Shown in pieces: positions 38,249 to 46,373 of a stretch of 59,451 nucleotides of DNA. Source of the stretch: a virus. The translations under genes were made by a program, and so were the position numbers. The stretch covers positions 1 through 59,451 of IMG/VR virus record IMGVR_UViG_3300031281_000002. One strand, 5' to 3'. Below the pieces are notes generated by a model, which was not told where the DNA came from, made no database searches, and was given only the letters and a program-made list of their open reading frames with translations. Position 1 is the first letter of the stretch, and each line of letters begins with the position of its first letter.

Positions 38249-38930
38249 AAATTGTAAAATAACGTTTAGAATGAGCACTCCAATTGCAATTATGGGGTAT
38301 ATATTTTTAGATGCTTTAATATCGGCAGCATGTGCAAAGGAAATGCTTGGTGACGATTATTATAATGGGTTAATGAATCAAAAAGATTTAAATGGTGGGC
38401 ATGAATTTAATACTGATGATTTACCAATATATTTTAATAAGACATTAAATATTTATCATGCAAGTACTGGATTTGGTGATAATTTAGAATCTGTATGCAG
38501 TTGGTCGAAGAGATGGGATAATAAAAATGATAATATTGTAAAATTTAAAGGAAATACAAAAGGTAGAGTTGATATTGGTGCTGGATATTATAAAAATTAT
38601 CATATGCCAATTATAATTAAATCATATAAAAATATATATTTTTATGCAAATTGTGAAATCAAAAAAGTTGAATATCTTTTAAATAAATATATACATTTTA
38701 TTGGAAAAAAACCATCACAAGGCTATGGAGAAATAAAAGAAATAATTGTTAAGAAAATGAATAACGATTATAGCATATGGGATAAATCAAATAATAATAA
38801 ACATATATTAAGACGACCAATTATGGTTTCATCACAAAAGAATAAATTATCAAATAGGATAGAAAAAATATCTGTACGGCCACCATATTGGAGAACTGAT
38901 TATTTGGAATATTGTTATATGCCAGAATAA
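38241..38930 (+). CDS. csf3: Csf3-like Cas5 (RAMP) protein
   Basis: 229 aa. FRMSTPIAIMGYIFLDALIS near the start matches the T-P-I ... L-D-x-L motif of Csf3/Cas5, and KKPSQGYGEIKEI (156-168) is the RAMP glycine-rich loop. DLPIYFNKTLNIYHASTGF also fits the Csf3 layout. In type IV complexes it caps the 5' end of the guide. It is the last gene of the set; the portal gene follows after about 95 bases. No cas6, dinG or CRISPR array was found. Confidence 0.75.
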   Translation: MFENCKITFRMSTPIAIMGYIFLDALISAACAKEMLGDDYYNGLMNQKDLNGGHEFNTDDLPIYFNKTLNIYHASTGFGDNLESVCSWSKRWDNKNDNIVKFKGNTKGRVDIGAGYYKNYHMPIIIKSYKNIYFYANCEIKKVEYLLNKYIHFIGKKPSQGYGEIKEIIVKKMNNDYSIWDKSNNNKHILRRPIMVSSQKNKLSNRIEKISVRPPYWRTDYLEYCYMPE

Positions 38931-39025
38931 ATAAAATTTTAAAAAAGGGATGGATGAAATAGTTAAAATATTAGCATGTTTAGTTGATGATATATACAAT
39001 AAATAAAAAATAGGAGTTGAATAAA

Positions 39026-40510
39026 ATGTTTTTAAGCCAAGGTTCATCATTTCCGCCAAGCGGATTTGGATATTGGTATACAAAATATGACGAGTGGGAA
39101 ACTTGGTATAGTGGTGACCCTGAAAATTTATTGAAATTTTATACTATACTAGCCTTAGGTAATGCTACTGCTCAGGAAAAATTCTGGGCAAGGATGGAAG
39201 AAGAAGACAGAGCAGGTATTATCCATATTCCGGTTGCTGGTGATATTGCAATGACTTCAGCTAATTTATTATTCTCTGAATCACCACGATTTAAATATGA
39301 TGATAAGGCAAAGTCAGGAGAAAGAATCAAAACTTTTTTAGATATAAATGGATTTGAAAATATATTATTAGAAGGTGCCGAACTATCAGCTGCATTATCT
39401 GGCTGTGTATTAAAATTAGATATAGAGCCAAAATTAGAAAAAATTCCTATTGTTTCAATTTTAACACCTAAACAATTTATACCTACATTCTGGCGTGGTA
39501 GATTATGGGAAATATTAATGTTTAGAGTTGTAAAGACAACAGATGCGGGAGCAATATATAGATTGTTTGAAAACAGAAAGAGAGAAAATAATGCATTAAT
39601 TATTGAATACAAGCTACATAAGGGAACTGTTGATAAAGTTGGTAAAGAAATTGGATTTGATGAAATAGAAGAGACTGAAAATTTAAATTTAGAGCCAATT
39701 AGGCATAACAATATAGATGGACTTGGATGTGTCTATATTCCAAATATGAGGCCAAATAAATTAATGCCAGGTTCATATCTGGGAATCAATGATTTTTCAT
39801 CGAGTATAACAATGCTTGATTCGCTTGACTTTGCATGGACTAGCTGGATGAGGGATATCGAACTAGGATTAGCACAATTATTAATTGATGAAGAAATACT
39901 CGAGAAACAAAAAAGCACAACAGGTGGAACTGTTCAATTCTTAAATAAATTCAATAAGTTCAGAAAAGCATTTATAAAATTGAATCTTTCATCCTGGAGA
40001 ATGGGAGGAGAAGGTGGAATAAAACCTATAGAACAGGTCCAGTTTAATATTAGAGTTGATGAACATGCAAAAACATGTGAACAACTATTTTATCAAATTG
40101 TAAATCAATGCGGTTATTCTCCACAAACATTTGGATTAGGAATAGAAGGAAGAGCAGAAAGCGGAACGGCATTGAAACTTAGAGAAGGAAAAAGTCAGGG
40201 TACAAGAAATAAAAAAACGAGATATTGGATTCCAGCTGTAAAACAATTATTATTGCAAATGCAAAGGTTAGATAAGGAATCAGGATTAAATAGTTCGTAT
40301 GATGAGCAAAGTGTATCAATTGAGATTGAGGATTCAATTGCGACAGATGAAAAAGAAGTTTCTGAAACAATCAGAAATCTTGATCAAGCAAGGGCAATAT
40401 CTAATTATACAAAAGTAAAATTACAGCATCAGGATTGGTCAGAAGATGATATTATGGCAGAGGTAAAAAGAATAAATGATGAACAGGGGATTACGGGGGA
40501 AATATTATGA
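39026..40510 (+). CDS. Portal protein
   Basis: 494 aa from ATG 39026 with GGAG upstream. FGYWYTKYDEWETWYSGDPE at the N-terminus, ARMEEEDRAGIIHIPVAGDI, and AESGTALKLREGKSQGTRNK near residue 395 match portal proteins of the Clostridium/Listeria SPP1-like type. The dodecameric portal is the DNA entry channel and docking site for terminase. Normally it directly follows terL; here 3.4 kb of type IV-B-like genes lie between. Confidence 0.93.
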   Translation: MFLSQGSSFPPSGFGYWYTKYDEWETWYSGDPENLLKFYTILALGNATAQEKFWARMEEEDRAGIIHIPVAGDIAMTSANLLFSESPRFKYDDKAKSGERIKTFLDINGFENILLEGAELSAALSGCVLKLDIEPKLEKIPIVSILTPKQFIPTFWRGRLWEILMFRVVKTTDAGAIYRLFENRKRENNALIIEYKLHKGTVDKVGKEIGFDEIEETENLNLEPIRHNNIDGLGCVYIPNMRPNKLMPGSYLGINDFSSSITMLDSLDFAWTSWMRDIELGLAQLLIDEEILEKQKSTTGGTVQFLNKFNKFRKAFIKLNLSSWRMGGEGGIKPIEQVQFNIRVDEHAKTCEQLFYQIVNQCGYSPQTFGLGIEGRAESGTALKLREGKSQGTRNKKTRYWIPAVKQLLLQMQRLDKESGLNSSYDEQSVSIEIEDSIATDEKEVSETIRNLDQARAISNYTKVKLQHQDWSEDDIMAEVKRINDEQGITGEIL

Positions 40511-40758
40511 ATGAAATAATATTTGTAATTGGAATAATAATTTTTATTATAAGTTTATATTTGATAAAATATTTTATAAATTCAAGAAATAAAAAAGATA
40601 TTCAAAAAAACAAAGGAAAAGAATATCAATGTATTATTTGTAATAAAAAATATGTAACAAGCAATCTTGTATCTATGGATAATGGAAAACATCAGTTGTG
40701 CTCTGATAAATGCATCTATAGATATATGACATCTGGGTTTAAAGAAATAGTGAGGTGA
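40507..40758 (+). CDS. Membrane protein with zinc ribbon
   Basis: 83 aa overlapping the portal stop (ATGA). One transmembrane helix (IIFVIGIIIFIISLYLIKYF), then CIICNKKY and CSDKC. Architecture as for the protein at 16287. Function unknown. Confidence 0.55.
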   Translation: MNEIIFVIGIIIFIISLYLIKYFINSRNKKDIQKNKGKEYQCIICNKKYVTSNLVSMDNGKHQLCSDKCIYRYMTSGFKEIVR

Positions 40759-40764
40759 AATATT

Positions 40765-40842
40765 ATGTGGCAATGTGGAAATTGCGGTGCATGGAATGCA
40801 TTTTGGAGAACTAGATGTTTAGAATGTGGAGCTTGGAAATAA
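40765..40842 (+). CDS. 25-aa zinc-ribbon microprotein
   Basis: GTGAGGTG precedes the ATG. MWQCGNCGAWNAFWRTRCLE followed by CGAWK has the W-x-C-x2-C-x4-N ... C-x2-C arrangement of a RanBP2-like zinc ribbon. Short, but the motif is complete, so I regard it as a real gene. Confidence 0.55.
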   Translation: MWQCGNCGAWNAFWRTRCLECGAWK

Positions 40843-40863
40843 AAAGAGAAAGCGAGAAATATA

Positions 40864-41379
40864 ATGAAAAATGATTTTATAAGGTTTAAATGGGAACATG
40901 ATACTGAATATGAATATAGGCATAGTATTCATGTGATAAGTAAAGAATTACATCAAATATTATCAGAATATGCAAATACAGCTAAAAAGATACCTGATTA
41001 TAAAGATATATTAAAAAGATTAGAAAATATAAATACTATTATATTTGACTTAACTGTACCTGGGATTTATGCGAAATCGGATGGATATTTAAGAAATGCT
41101 ATGGAATATTACATCAGAGCTACAAAGATAATGATTGATGAATCAAGTAAAAAAGAAGATGAACAAAATCGAACAATAATAATTAAAGCCGCAAGGCTTA
41201 TTGAAACAGGGACAGCATTTATTACAATTGTTTCAGCTATGAATTTTGAGACGTTTGAAGAGATGCAAAAGGAAATAGATAAAAATGGATCTAATGATAA
41301 AAAAGCTTTTGAATTAGCTGAACTTTTTCATAAAAAATTATTAGAAATGGATAAAAATGATAAATCAAAGAAGTTATGA
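40864..41379 (+). CDS. Hypothetical protein between portal and minor capsid genes
   Basis: 171 aa, helical, SD GAGAAAGCGAG. No family recognised. Its end overlaps the minor capsid gene by 23 bases, so it belongs to the head operon and may be a structural or assembly protein. Confidence 0.55.
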   Translation: MKNDFIRFKWEHDTEYEYRHSIHVISKELHQILSEYANTAKKIPDYKDILKRLENINTIIFDLTVPGIYAKSDGYLRNAMEYYIRATKIMIDESSKKEDEQNRTIIIKAARLIETGTAFITIVSAMNFETFEEMQKEIDKNGSNDKKAFELAELFHKKLLEMDKNDKSKKL

Positions 41380-42544
41380 AGTATTTGGAGCACCTTTATA
41401 TACATCGGCCGAAAATGTTGTATATGAAATGCTTCGAATAATTACAAAACTAAATAAAAGAATTGCAAAAGACCCAGATAATATTGCTAAATATAAAGCT
41501 GATTATGAAAAAGAAATAAATAAAATAGCTGATGAGTTCGAAACTGAGTGGAAAATTTGGGCTGATGAAGACATTGCAAAAGCTTATTTAGCAGGATTAA
41601 AGCAAACACAGAACCAATTAAAAAATGCTGGCAAGTCAACCAACATAACAAACAGCATTTCAAACGGTTCTTTTATGATAAATAACCCACCTCCAATACC
41701 TCCTATACCTCCAATACCTGGACAGGTTTTAGGATGGTTTGGAGGATGGGAAAGCCATACTCAATTTATGGGTGTATTTCGTAATGCTGCATATTATTCA
41801 TTAGAAGGACAGCATTTGCAAATATTAAGAAAAGCTGATGATATATTCAGGCAAACAGCAATAATGGCAGGCGAAGCAAATTACAAAGAAACTGATATTT
41901 TTACAAGGCGAAAATTAAGCCAAACTATGTTAGATGAGTATGTTAAAAAAGGAATACAAACAATAACTTATAAGGATGGCAGAAAGTTTAGCATTGATAC
42001 TTATTGTGAAATGATAGGTAGGACAATGACAGGAAGGGCAGCGATGCAGGCAAGCTTGAATAGATGCTTTGAATCAGGATATGAACTTGTGACAGTGTCT
42101 GCTCATTTTAGGGCATGTGATTTATGTACACCTTATGAGGGAGTTACATTAAGTATTGAACCACATCCAACTTATGAAAGTGTTGATGATGCAGTGACAC
42201 AAGGCTTATTTCACCCATCGTGCGGTCATTCAATAAGTCCATTCTTTGAAGGAATCACAAAAGAAAGTATGCCACGAGTTCATGAAGGAGAACAAAAGTT
42301 AATTGATGAATATGGTTACAAAGAAGCTCAGAAAATGAGTTATATAGCACAGCAAAAACAAAGATATATAGAAAGAAATATAAGGAAATGGAAAAGGCAA
42401 GAAGTTACCGCACTTGATAAGGCTGAAAAAATAAGAGCTAAAAATAAAATAAATGAATGGCAGAAAAAACAAAGGGAACATTTGGACAATAATAGTTATT
42501 TGAGAAGAAAATATGTAAGAGAACAGATCCGTAAGGCACGTTGA
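41357..42544 (+). CDS. Phage_min_cap2-type minor capsid protein
   Basis: 395 aa. Helical N-terminus, then the conserved core IGRTMTGRAAMQASLNRCFE, HFRACDLCTPYEGVTLSIE and GLFHPSCGHSISPF of minor capsid protein 2/MuF-type proteins that associate with the portal inside the head. A Pro-rich stretch (PPPIPPIPPIPGQ) is at about 112-124. It is the last head gene before the accessory block; the scaffold gene resumes 11.4 kb later. Confidence 0.88.
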   Translation: MINQRSYEVFGAPLYTSAENVVYEMLRIITKLNKRIAKDPDNIAKYKADYEKEINKIADEFETEWKIWADEDIAKAYLAGLKQTQNQLKNAGKSTNITNSISNGSFMINNPPPIPPIPPIPGQVLGWFGGWESHTQFMGVFRNAAYYSLEGQHLQILRKADDIFRQTAIMAGEANYKETDIFTRRKLSQTMLDEYVKKGIQTITYKDGRKFSIDTYCEMIGRTMTGRAAMQASLNRCFESGYELVTVSAHFRACDLCTPYEGVTLSIEPHPTYESVDDAVTQGLFHPSCGHSISPFFEGITKESMPRVHEGEQKLIDEYGYKEAQKMSYIAQQKQRYIERNIRKWKRQEVTALDKAEKIRAKNKINEWQKKQREHLDNNSYLRRKYVREQIRKAR

Positions 42545-42558
42545 AGAAAGGAAATGTA

Positions 42559-43056
42559 ATGAGAAGTAAAGAAGAATTATTAGAAAAATATAAATATAAA
42601 GTTTGTAATAAATGTGGATTGAAACTACCGATTGATAAATATTCCATAATTTTTTATAAAAGCTGTGGATATCGTATACATCACATATGTAAAAAATGTG
42701 ATGTTGAAAGAATGAAAGAATATTATAAAATCAAGAAAAGTAAAGGGTTGAAAAAGTGTTCTAAATGCAATAAATGGAAAGCAATAGTTATGTTTGGAAA
42801 AGCAAAAATGCCATATAGCAAAGATGGGAAAAGTGTCATATGTAAAGAATGTGACGAAGAAAGAAAATTAAAAATATGTATTATATGTAAAAAAGAAAAA
42901 CAATTAAAAGAATTTTATAAAATAAATAATAATGGTGAAATACATTATAAAAATATATGTAAAGATTGTACTAATGAAGAAATAAGGAAGAAAAGAAATG
43001 ACAGGCATTCGGTATACGATTTATTAAAAAAGGAGGGCATTTATAATGCAAAATGA
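42559..43056 (+). CDS. Triple zinc-finger protein
   Basis: 165 aa from ATG 42559. Three repeats of about 45 residues, each with two C-x2-C pairs (CNKCGLKLPIDKYS...CKKC; CSKCNKWKAIVMFG...CKEC; CIICKKEKQLKEFY...CKDC). Such arrays occur in DNA-binding parts of phage endonucleases; no nuclease domain follows, so it may be a regulator or a remnant. First gene of the accessory block. Confidence 0.6.
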   Translation: MRSKEELLEKYKYKVCNKCGLKLPIDKYSIIFYKSCGYRIHHICKKCDVERMKEYYKIKKSKGLKKCSKCNKWKAIVMFGKAKMPYSKDGKSVICKECDEERKLKICIICKKEKQLKEFYKINNNGEIHYKNICKDCTNEEIRKKRNDRHSVYDLLKKEGIYNAK

Positions 43057-43846
43057 AGAGTATCAAATATCAAATTTAAAAATAAAAGATTTAGAATTTG
43101 ATATTAAAAATTATCAAAGAGAAACTTCTGAAATAAAAATTAAAAATATAGTAAGAAGTTTTGATTGGAAAGCTTTTGGTTTTATATATGTTAATGAAAG
43201 GAGCGAAAATGAATATTGGGTCGTTGATGGACAACATAGAACAGTTGCAGCAGCGAGAAAAGGATATGAAGAAGTACCTTGCATGATATATAAGAATTTA
43301 ACATTGCAAGAAGAAGCTGAATTATTTATTAATTGTCAAGTTAATAGAAATTCAGTAAGGATGTTTGAAAGATATCAAGCATTATTGACAGCAGGCGATA
43401 AAACAACAATTGAAATTCAGAATATATTAGAAAAATATGATATAAAACCAAGTAAATGTGGTTCAAATGAAAACGGAAGAAAAAAAGGATATTTAAATGG
43501 CATAGCAAGCTTATATAAAATATATAATTCAAAAGGTTCTGTTTGGCTAGAGATTGTAATAAGAATTGTTACTTCAATATGGCAATATAATGATAAAACT
43601 TTTGATCCAGATTCATTAACATCAAATATTTTATTGGGCATGCATACGTTTTTATGTAAAGCTTATAATATTGTTGATGAAAAAAGAATAATAAAGAAAA
43701 TGAAAAATGTATCTGCATCAAAATTAAACGCTATAGCTAGAAGAAATATTGCTACATATGGAGATAACAAAGCCTCTAATACAGCAAGAGCTATATTAGA
43801 GGAATATAATAACAGAAATCAAGATAAACTAAAAGTGACATTTTAA
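43046..43846 (+). CDS. ParB/Srx-fold (ParB N-like) protein
   Basis: 266 aa. DIKNYQRETSEIKIKNIVRS, then YVNERSENEYWVVDGQHRTV and AAARKGYEEVPCMIYKNLTL give the ParB N-terminal fold with the G-Q-H-R catalytic/CTP-site motif, followed by AELFINCQVNRNSVRMFERY as in phage DUF6551-like members. No ParA partner is present. It may be a nuclease or regulatory protein rather than a segregation factor, though a plasmid-type role is possible given the Rep_3 replicon nearby. Confidence 0.75.
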   Translation: MQNEEYQISNLKIKDLEFDIKNYQRETSEIKIKNIVRSFDWKAFGFIYVNERSENEYWVVDGQHRTVAAARKGYEEVPCMIYKNLTLQEEAELFINCQVNRNSVRMFERYQALLTAGDKTTIEIQNILEKYDIKPSKCGSNENGRKKGYLNGIASLYKIYNSKGSVWLEIVIRIVTSIWQYNDKTFDPDSLTSNILLGMHTFLCKAYNIVDEKRIIKKMKNVSASKLNAIARRNIATYGDNKASNTARAILEEYNNRNQDKLKVTF

Positions 43847-43863
43847 TTTTAATTGATTTCTAT

Positions 43864-43905
43864 AGGAATGCAATAGTTTGAATATCAAAAAACTATTGCA
43901 TTCCT
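43864..43905 (+). terminator. Long hairpin terminator
   Basis: AGGAATGCAATAGTTT and its exact complement form a 16-bp stem with a 10-base loop shortly after the ParB-like stop. A short TTTAAAATT tract follows. Probably terminator or mRNA-stabilising. Confidence 0.65.
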
Positions 43906-43976
43906 TTAAAATTGCTTAAAGAAAATTTTAAAATAAGAACGACTATAAAATTAATTTATGATATAATATATTAAAA

Positions 43977-44074
43977 TTATATAGATTGCTTTGAACCCTA
44001 CCCAAAGCAATCTATATAAAATAATAAAAGAATCTTATTAATTTTAGGTAGGGACTTAAATTAATAAGATTCTT
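43977..44074 (+). ncRNA. Twin hairpins with complementary (kissing) loops
   Basis: Hairpin 1: a 17-bp perfect stem (43977-43993 with 44003-44019) with loop AACCCTACC. Hairpin 2: a 17-bp perfect stem (44028-44044 with 44058-44074) with loop TAGGTAGGGACTT. CCCTACC in loop 1 and GGTAGGG in loop 2 are exact 7-base complements. CTATATAAAATAA (44012-44024) can also pair with TTATTTTATATAG just before the SD of the next gene, competing with hairpin 1. Together this looks like a folded leader RNA or switch for the AntA gene. Confidence 0.7.
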
Positions 44075-44096
44075 ATTTTATATAGAGGTGATTTTT

Positions 44097-44843
44097 ATGA
44101 AAGAGATGATAAAAGTTAATATGAATAATATAAATAGACCAACTGTATTAGGAAGAGATTTACATAAATTCTTATCAATAAAAACAAGGTATGATATTTG
44201 GTTTGATAGAATGTTAGAATATGGATTTGAACAAGACAAAGATTACTATATTCATGATCAAAAATGTACGCGAATAGGTAAACAAATAAATGAAAAAAGA
44301 ACCATAATTAACCATCAATTAACTTTAAATATGGCTAAAGAAATCGGAATGGTTCAAAGAAATGATACTGGTAAAAAGATAAGAAATTATTTTATAAAAT
44401 GCGAAGACATGCTAAAAGATATAATAAAAAATAAAGAAATTAATAATAATTCTAATGAATGGAAGAAGCTTAGAGCTGAGTCGAAAAGTATTAGATTTGA
44501 AGAAACAAATGAAATACAAAGAATGGTTAAGTATGCTGAAGAAAGTGGATCTGAAAATGCTAATAATTATTACACTCATTTTAGTAAACTGGTTTGGGAT
44601 AATTTATTCTTAATTGAAAAAGGATTTGAAGATATTAAGAATAAAAAAGATATTTGCAATGATAGGCAATTAGCTACAGTAATTCAGGCTGAAAATATTA
44701 TAAGAAAAAGCATAAATGAAGGGCTTAAAAATGAAACTGAATATCATGAAATTTATTATAATACTAGAGATAAAATTAAATTATTAGCGAGTTTGGTAGA
44801 GATAACTAAGATACCTTATTATAGCCAAATTAGCATGATATAA
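44097..44843 (+). CDS. AntA-type antirepressor
   Basis: 248 aa from ATG 44097, SD GAGGTG. LGRDLHKFLSIKTRYDIWFD, YGFEQDKDYYIHDQ, NHQLTLNMAKEIGMVQRNDT and KKIRNYFIKCEDML match the AntA/AntB domain. The C-terminal half is helical and may bind a repressor. Its leader has the twin kissing hairpins, suggesting post-transcriptional control as known for some phage antirepressors. Confidence 0.85.
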   Translation: MKEMIKVNMNNINRPTVLGRDLHKFLSIKTRYDIWFDRMLEYGFEQDKDYYIHDQKCTRIGKQINEKRTIINHQLTLNMAKEIGMVQRNDTGKKIRNYFIKCEDMLKDIIKNKEINNNSNEWKKLRAESKSIRFEETNEIQRMVKYAEESGSENANNYYTHFSKLVWDNLFLIEKGFEDIKNKKDICNDRQLATVIQAENIIRKSINEGLKNETEYHEIYYNTRDKIKLLASLVEITKIPYYSQISMI

Positions 44844-44863
44844 TAAGTTGAAAGGAAAATAAC

Positions 44864-44983
44864 ATGGAACATTTTGAAAATAAAAAAGTATTAATAACTG
44901 GCGGAACTGGAACATTTGGCAATGCTTTTGTAAATATGTTGTTGGAAACACGGGGTTATAAATGGGTGCAATTGGTTCGATAA
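44864..44983 (+). pseudogene. Fragment of a sugar-nucleotide dehydratase/epimerase gene
   Basis: 39 aa: NKKVLITGGTGTFGNAFVNM followed by a premature end. G-G-T-G-x-F-G-N-A-F is the NAD-binding start of PseB/CapD-type UDP-sugar 4,6-dehydratases, normally over 300 residues. The rest is missing. It lies at the left edge of the glycan cluster and indicates that a longer cluster was acquired and trimmed. Confidence 0.7.
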
Positions 44984-45033
44984 TAATTATTATAGTTATG
45001 ATTATTGTTATAATTAAAATAATTAAAGATTAG
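44962..45033 (+). CDS. Possible 23-aa membrane peptide
   Basis: MGAIGSIIIIIVMIIVIIKI then IKD: a single hydrophobic helix with a Lys end, overlapping the end of the dehydratase fragment. CGGGG lies 10 bases upstream. Too short to be sure. Confidence 0.25.
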   Translation: MGAIGSIIIIIVMIIVIIKIIKD

Positions 45034-45050
45034 TAAAATGAGGTATTTTA

Positions 45051-45275
45051 ATGGATAAGATTGAAAAAGATATGATACATAATATAGAAGAACTGGCAGA
45101 GCTTCAAAAGGAATTAACAAAGTTTTTGAGAGGTAAATTAAGAAGAGAAAAGTTAATTGAAGAAATTGCAGATGTAGAAATAGCTTTAAAAAATATAAAA
45201 AAATATTTTGATATTAAAGAATTAGAAATGATTAAAATATGGGGGAAAAAGAAAAATAAAATTCACGAGGAATAA
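45051..45275 (+). CDS. Small MazG-like nucleotide pyrophosphohydrolase
   Basis: 74 aa. IEELAELQKELTKFLRGK then REKLIEEIADVEIALKNIKK contains the E-E-x-x-E and E-x-x-D metal-binding motifs of the all-alpha MazG superfamily in a minimal form. These hydrolyse (d)NTPs to monophosphates. Phage versions may adjust host alarmone or nucleotide pools. It leads into the glycan cluster. Confidence 0.7.
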   Translation: MDKIEKDMIHNIEELAELQKELTKFLRGKLRREKLIEEIADVEIALKNIKKYFDIKELEMIKIWGKKKNKIHEE

Positions 45276-45277
45276 AA

Positions 45278-46369
45278 ATGATATTAAATTTAAAAGATTG
45301 TGTTGGTTGTGGTGCTTGCTATAATGTTTGTGAATTTAATGCAATAAAAATGATATATGATGCTGAAGGTTTTGCATATCCAAAAATAAATATTGAAAAA
45401 TGTGTTAAATGCAATAAATGTTTAACGGTATGTCCTGTTATTAATAAGCCAGATATTAATAAAAAATTTAATACTTATGCTGGTTATGATAAAAATAAAA
45501 ATATAGTAAAAATGAGTTCATCAGGTGGACTTTTCAGAAGATTTTCAAAATATATATTAAACCAGGATGGAATTGTTTTTGGAGCGGGGTTCGATGAATT
45601 AAAATTAAAACATTTAGAAATTAATTCACTTGATAATTTATATAGAATATGTGGTTCTAAATATATTCAATCTGATATAGGAGACTCATATAAAAAAGTT
45701 AAAATCGCATTAAATAAAAATAAGAAAATATTATTTTCTGGTACGCCATGCCAGATATCAGGATTAAAAAGTTATTTAAAATATTTTGGCCTTTCTTATA
45801 ATTCAAATTTATTCACTATAGCAATTGTATGTCATGGTGTCCCGTCAACAAAGATTTTTAATGATTATATAAATTTATTACAAGATAAATACAATTCAAA
45901 AGTTAAAAATATTAATTTTAGGAATAAATTAAAAGGATGGCAAAATTATTATATAACTATTGAGTTTGATGATAGAAAGATAATACAAAAAGTTTCAAAA
46001 AATTCTTATATGATAGGATTTTTAAAAAATTATTACTTAAGAAAAACATGTTATAATTGCAAATTCAAAGAAACTATAAAAGATATAGATATTTTATTAG
46101 GTGATGCATGGGGAGTTAAAAATAATTATCCTGATATTTATAATAAAAATGGGACTTCTATTTTAATTGTAAATTCAAAGCAAGGAGAATATTTATATAA
46201 AAAAAATTTAAAGTATCTTAAATCGAAAAAAATAAATTATAATTTTGTAAAAAAATATAATTCGTGTATTTATAAATCAGTTAAAGGTATAATTAAAAGA
46301 AAAAATTTTTTTGAATCATATTTATCACAAGGATTTAAATATGTATATATAAAATTTATGAGAAGGTGA
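45278..46369 (+). CDS. FrhB-family iron-sulfur protein (Coenzyme F420 hydrogenase beta-subunit-like)
   Basis: 363 aa. Two ferredoxin-type clusters at the N-terminus (CVGCGACYNVC and CVKCNKCLTVC), then SSSGGLFRRFSKYIL, FSGTPCQISGLKSYL and CHGVPSTKIFNDY, and GDAWGVKNNYPD near the end. This family is regularly encoded next to polysaccharide pyruvyl transferases in surface-glycan clusters, as here. The exact redox reaction is not known for these members. Confidence 0.85.
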   Translation: MILNLKDCVGCGACYNVCEFNAIKMIYDAEGFAYPKINIEKCVKCNKCLTVCPVINKPDINKKFNTYAGYDKNKNIVKMSSSGGLFRRFSKYILNQDGIVFGAGFDELKLKHLEINSLDNLYRICGSKYIQSDIGDSYKKVKIALNKNKKILFSGTPCQISGLKSYLKYFGLSYNSNLFTIAIVCHGVPSTKIFNDYINLLQDKYNSKVKNINFRNKLKGWQNYYITIEFDDRKIIQKVSKNSYMIGFLKNYYLRKTCYNCKFKETIKDIDILLGDAWGVKNNYPDIYNKNGTSILIVNSKQGEYLYKKNLKYLKSKKINYNFVKKYNSCIYKSVKGIIKRKNFFESYLSQGFKYVYIKFMRR

Positions 46370-46373
46370 TATT

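Noticed and set aside
38950-39006. 18-codon ORF between csf3 and portal
   Set aside because: Very short, SD only partial, no motif; not listed as a gene.
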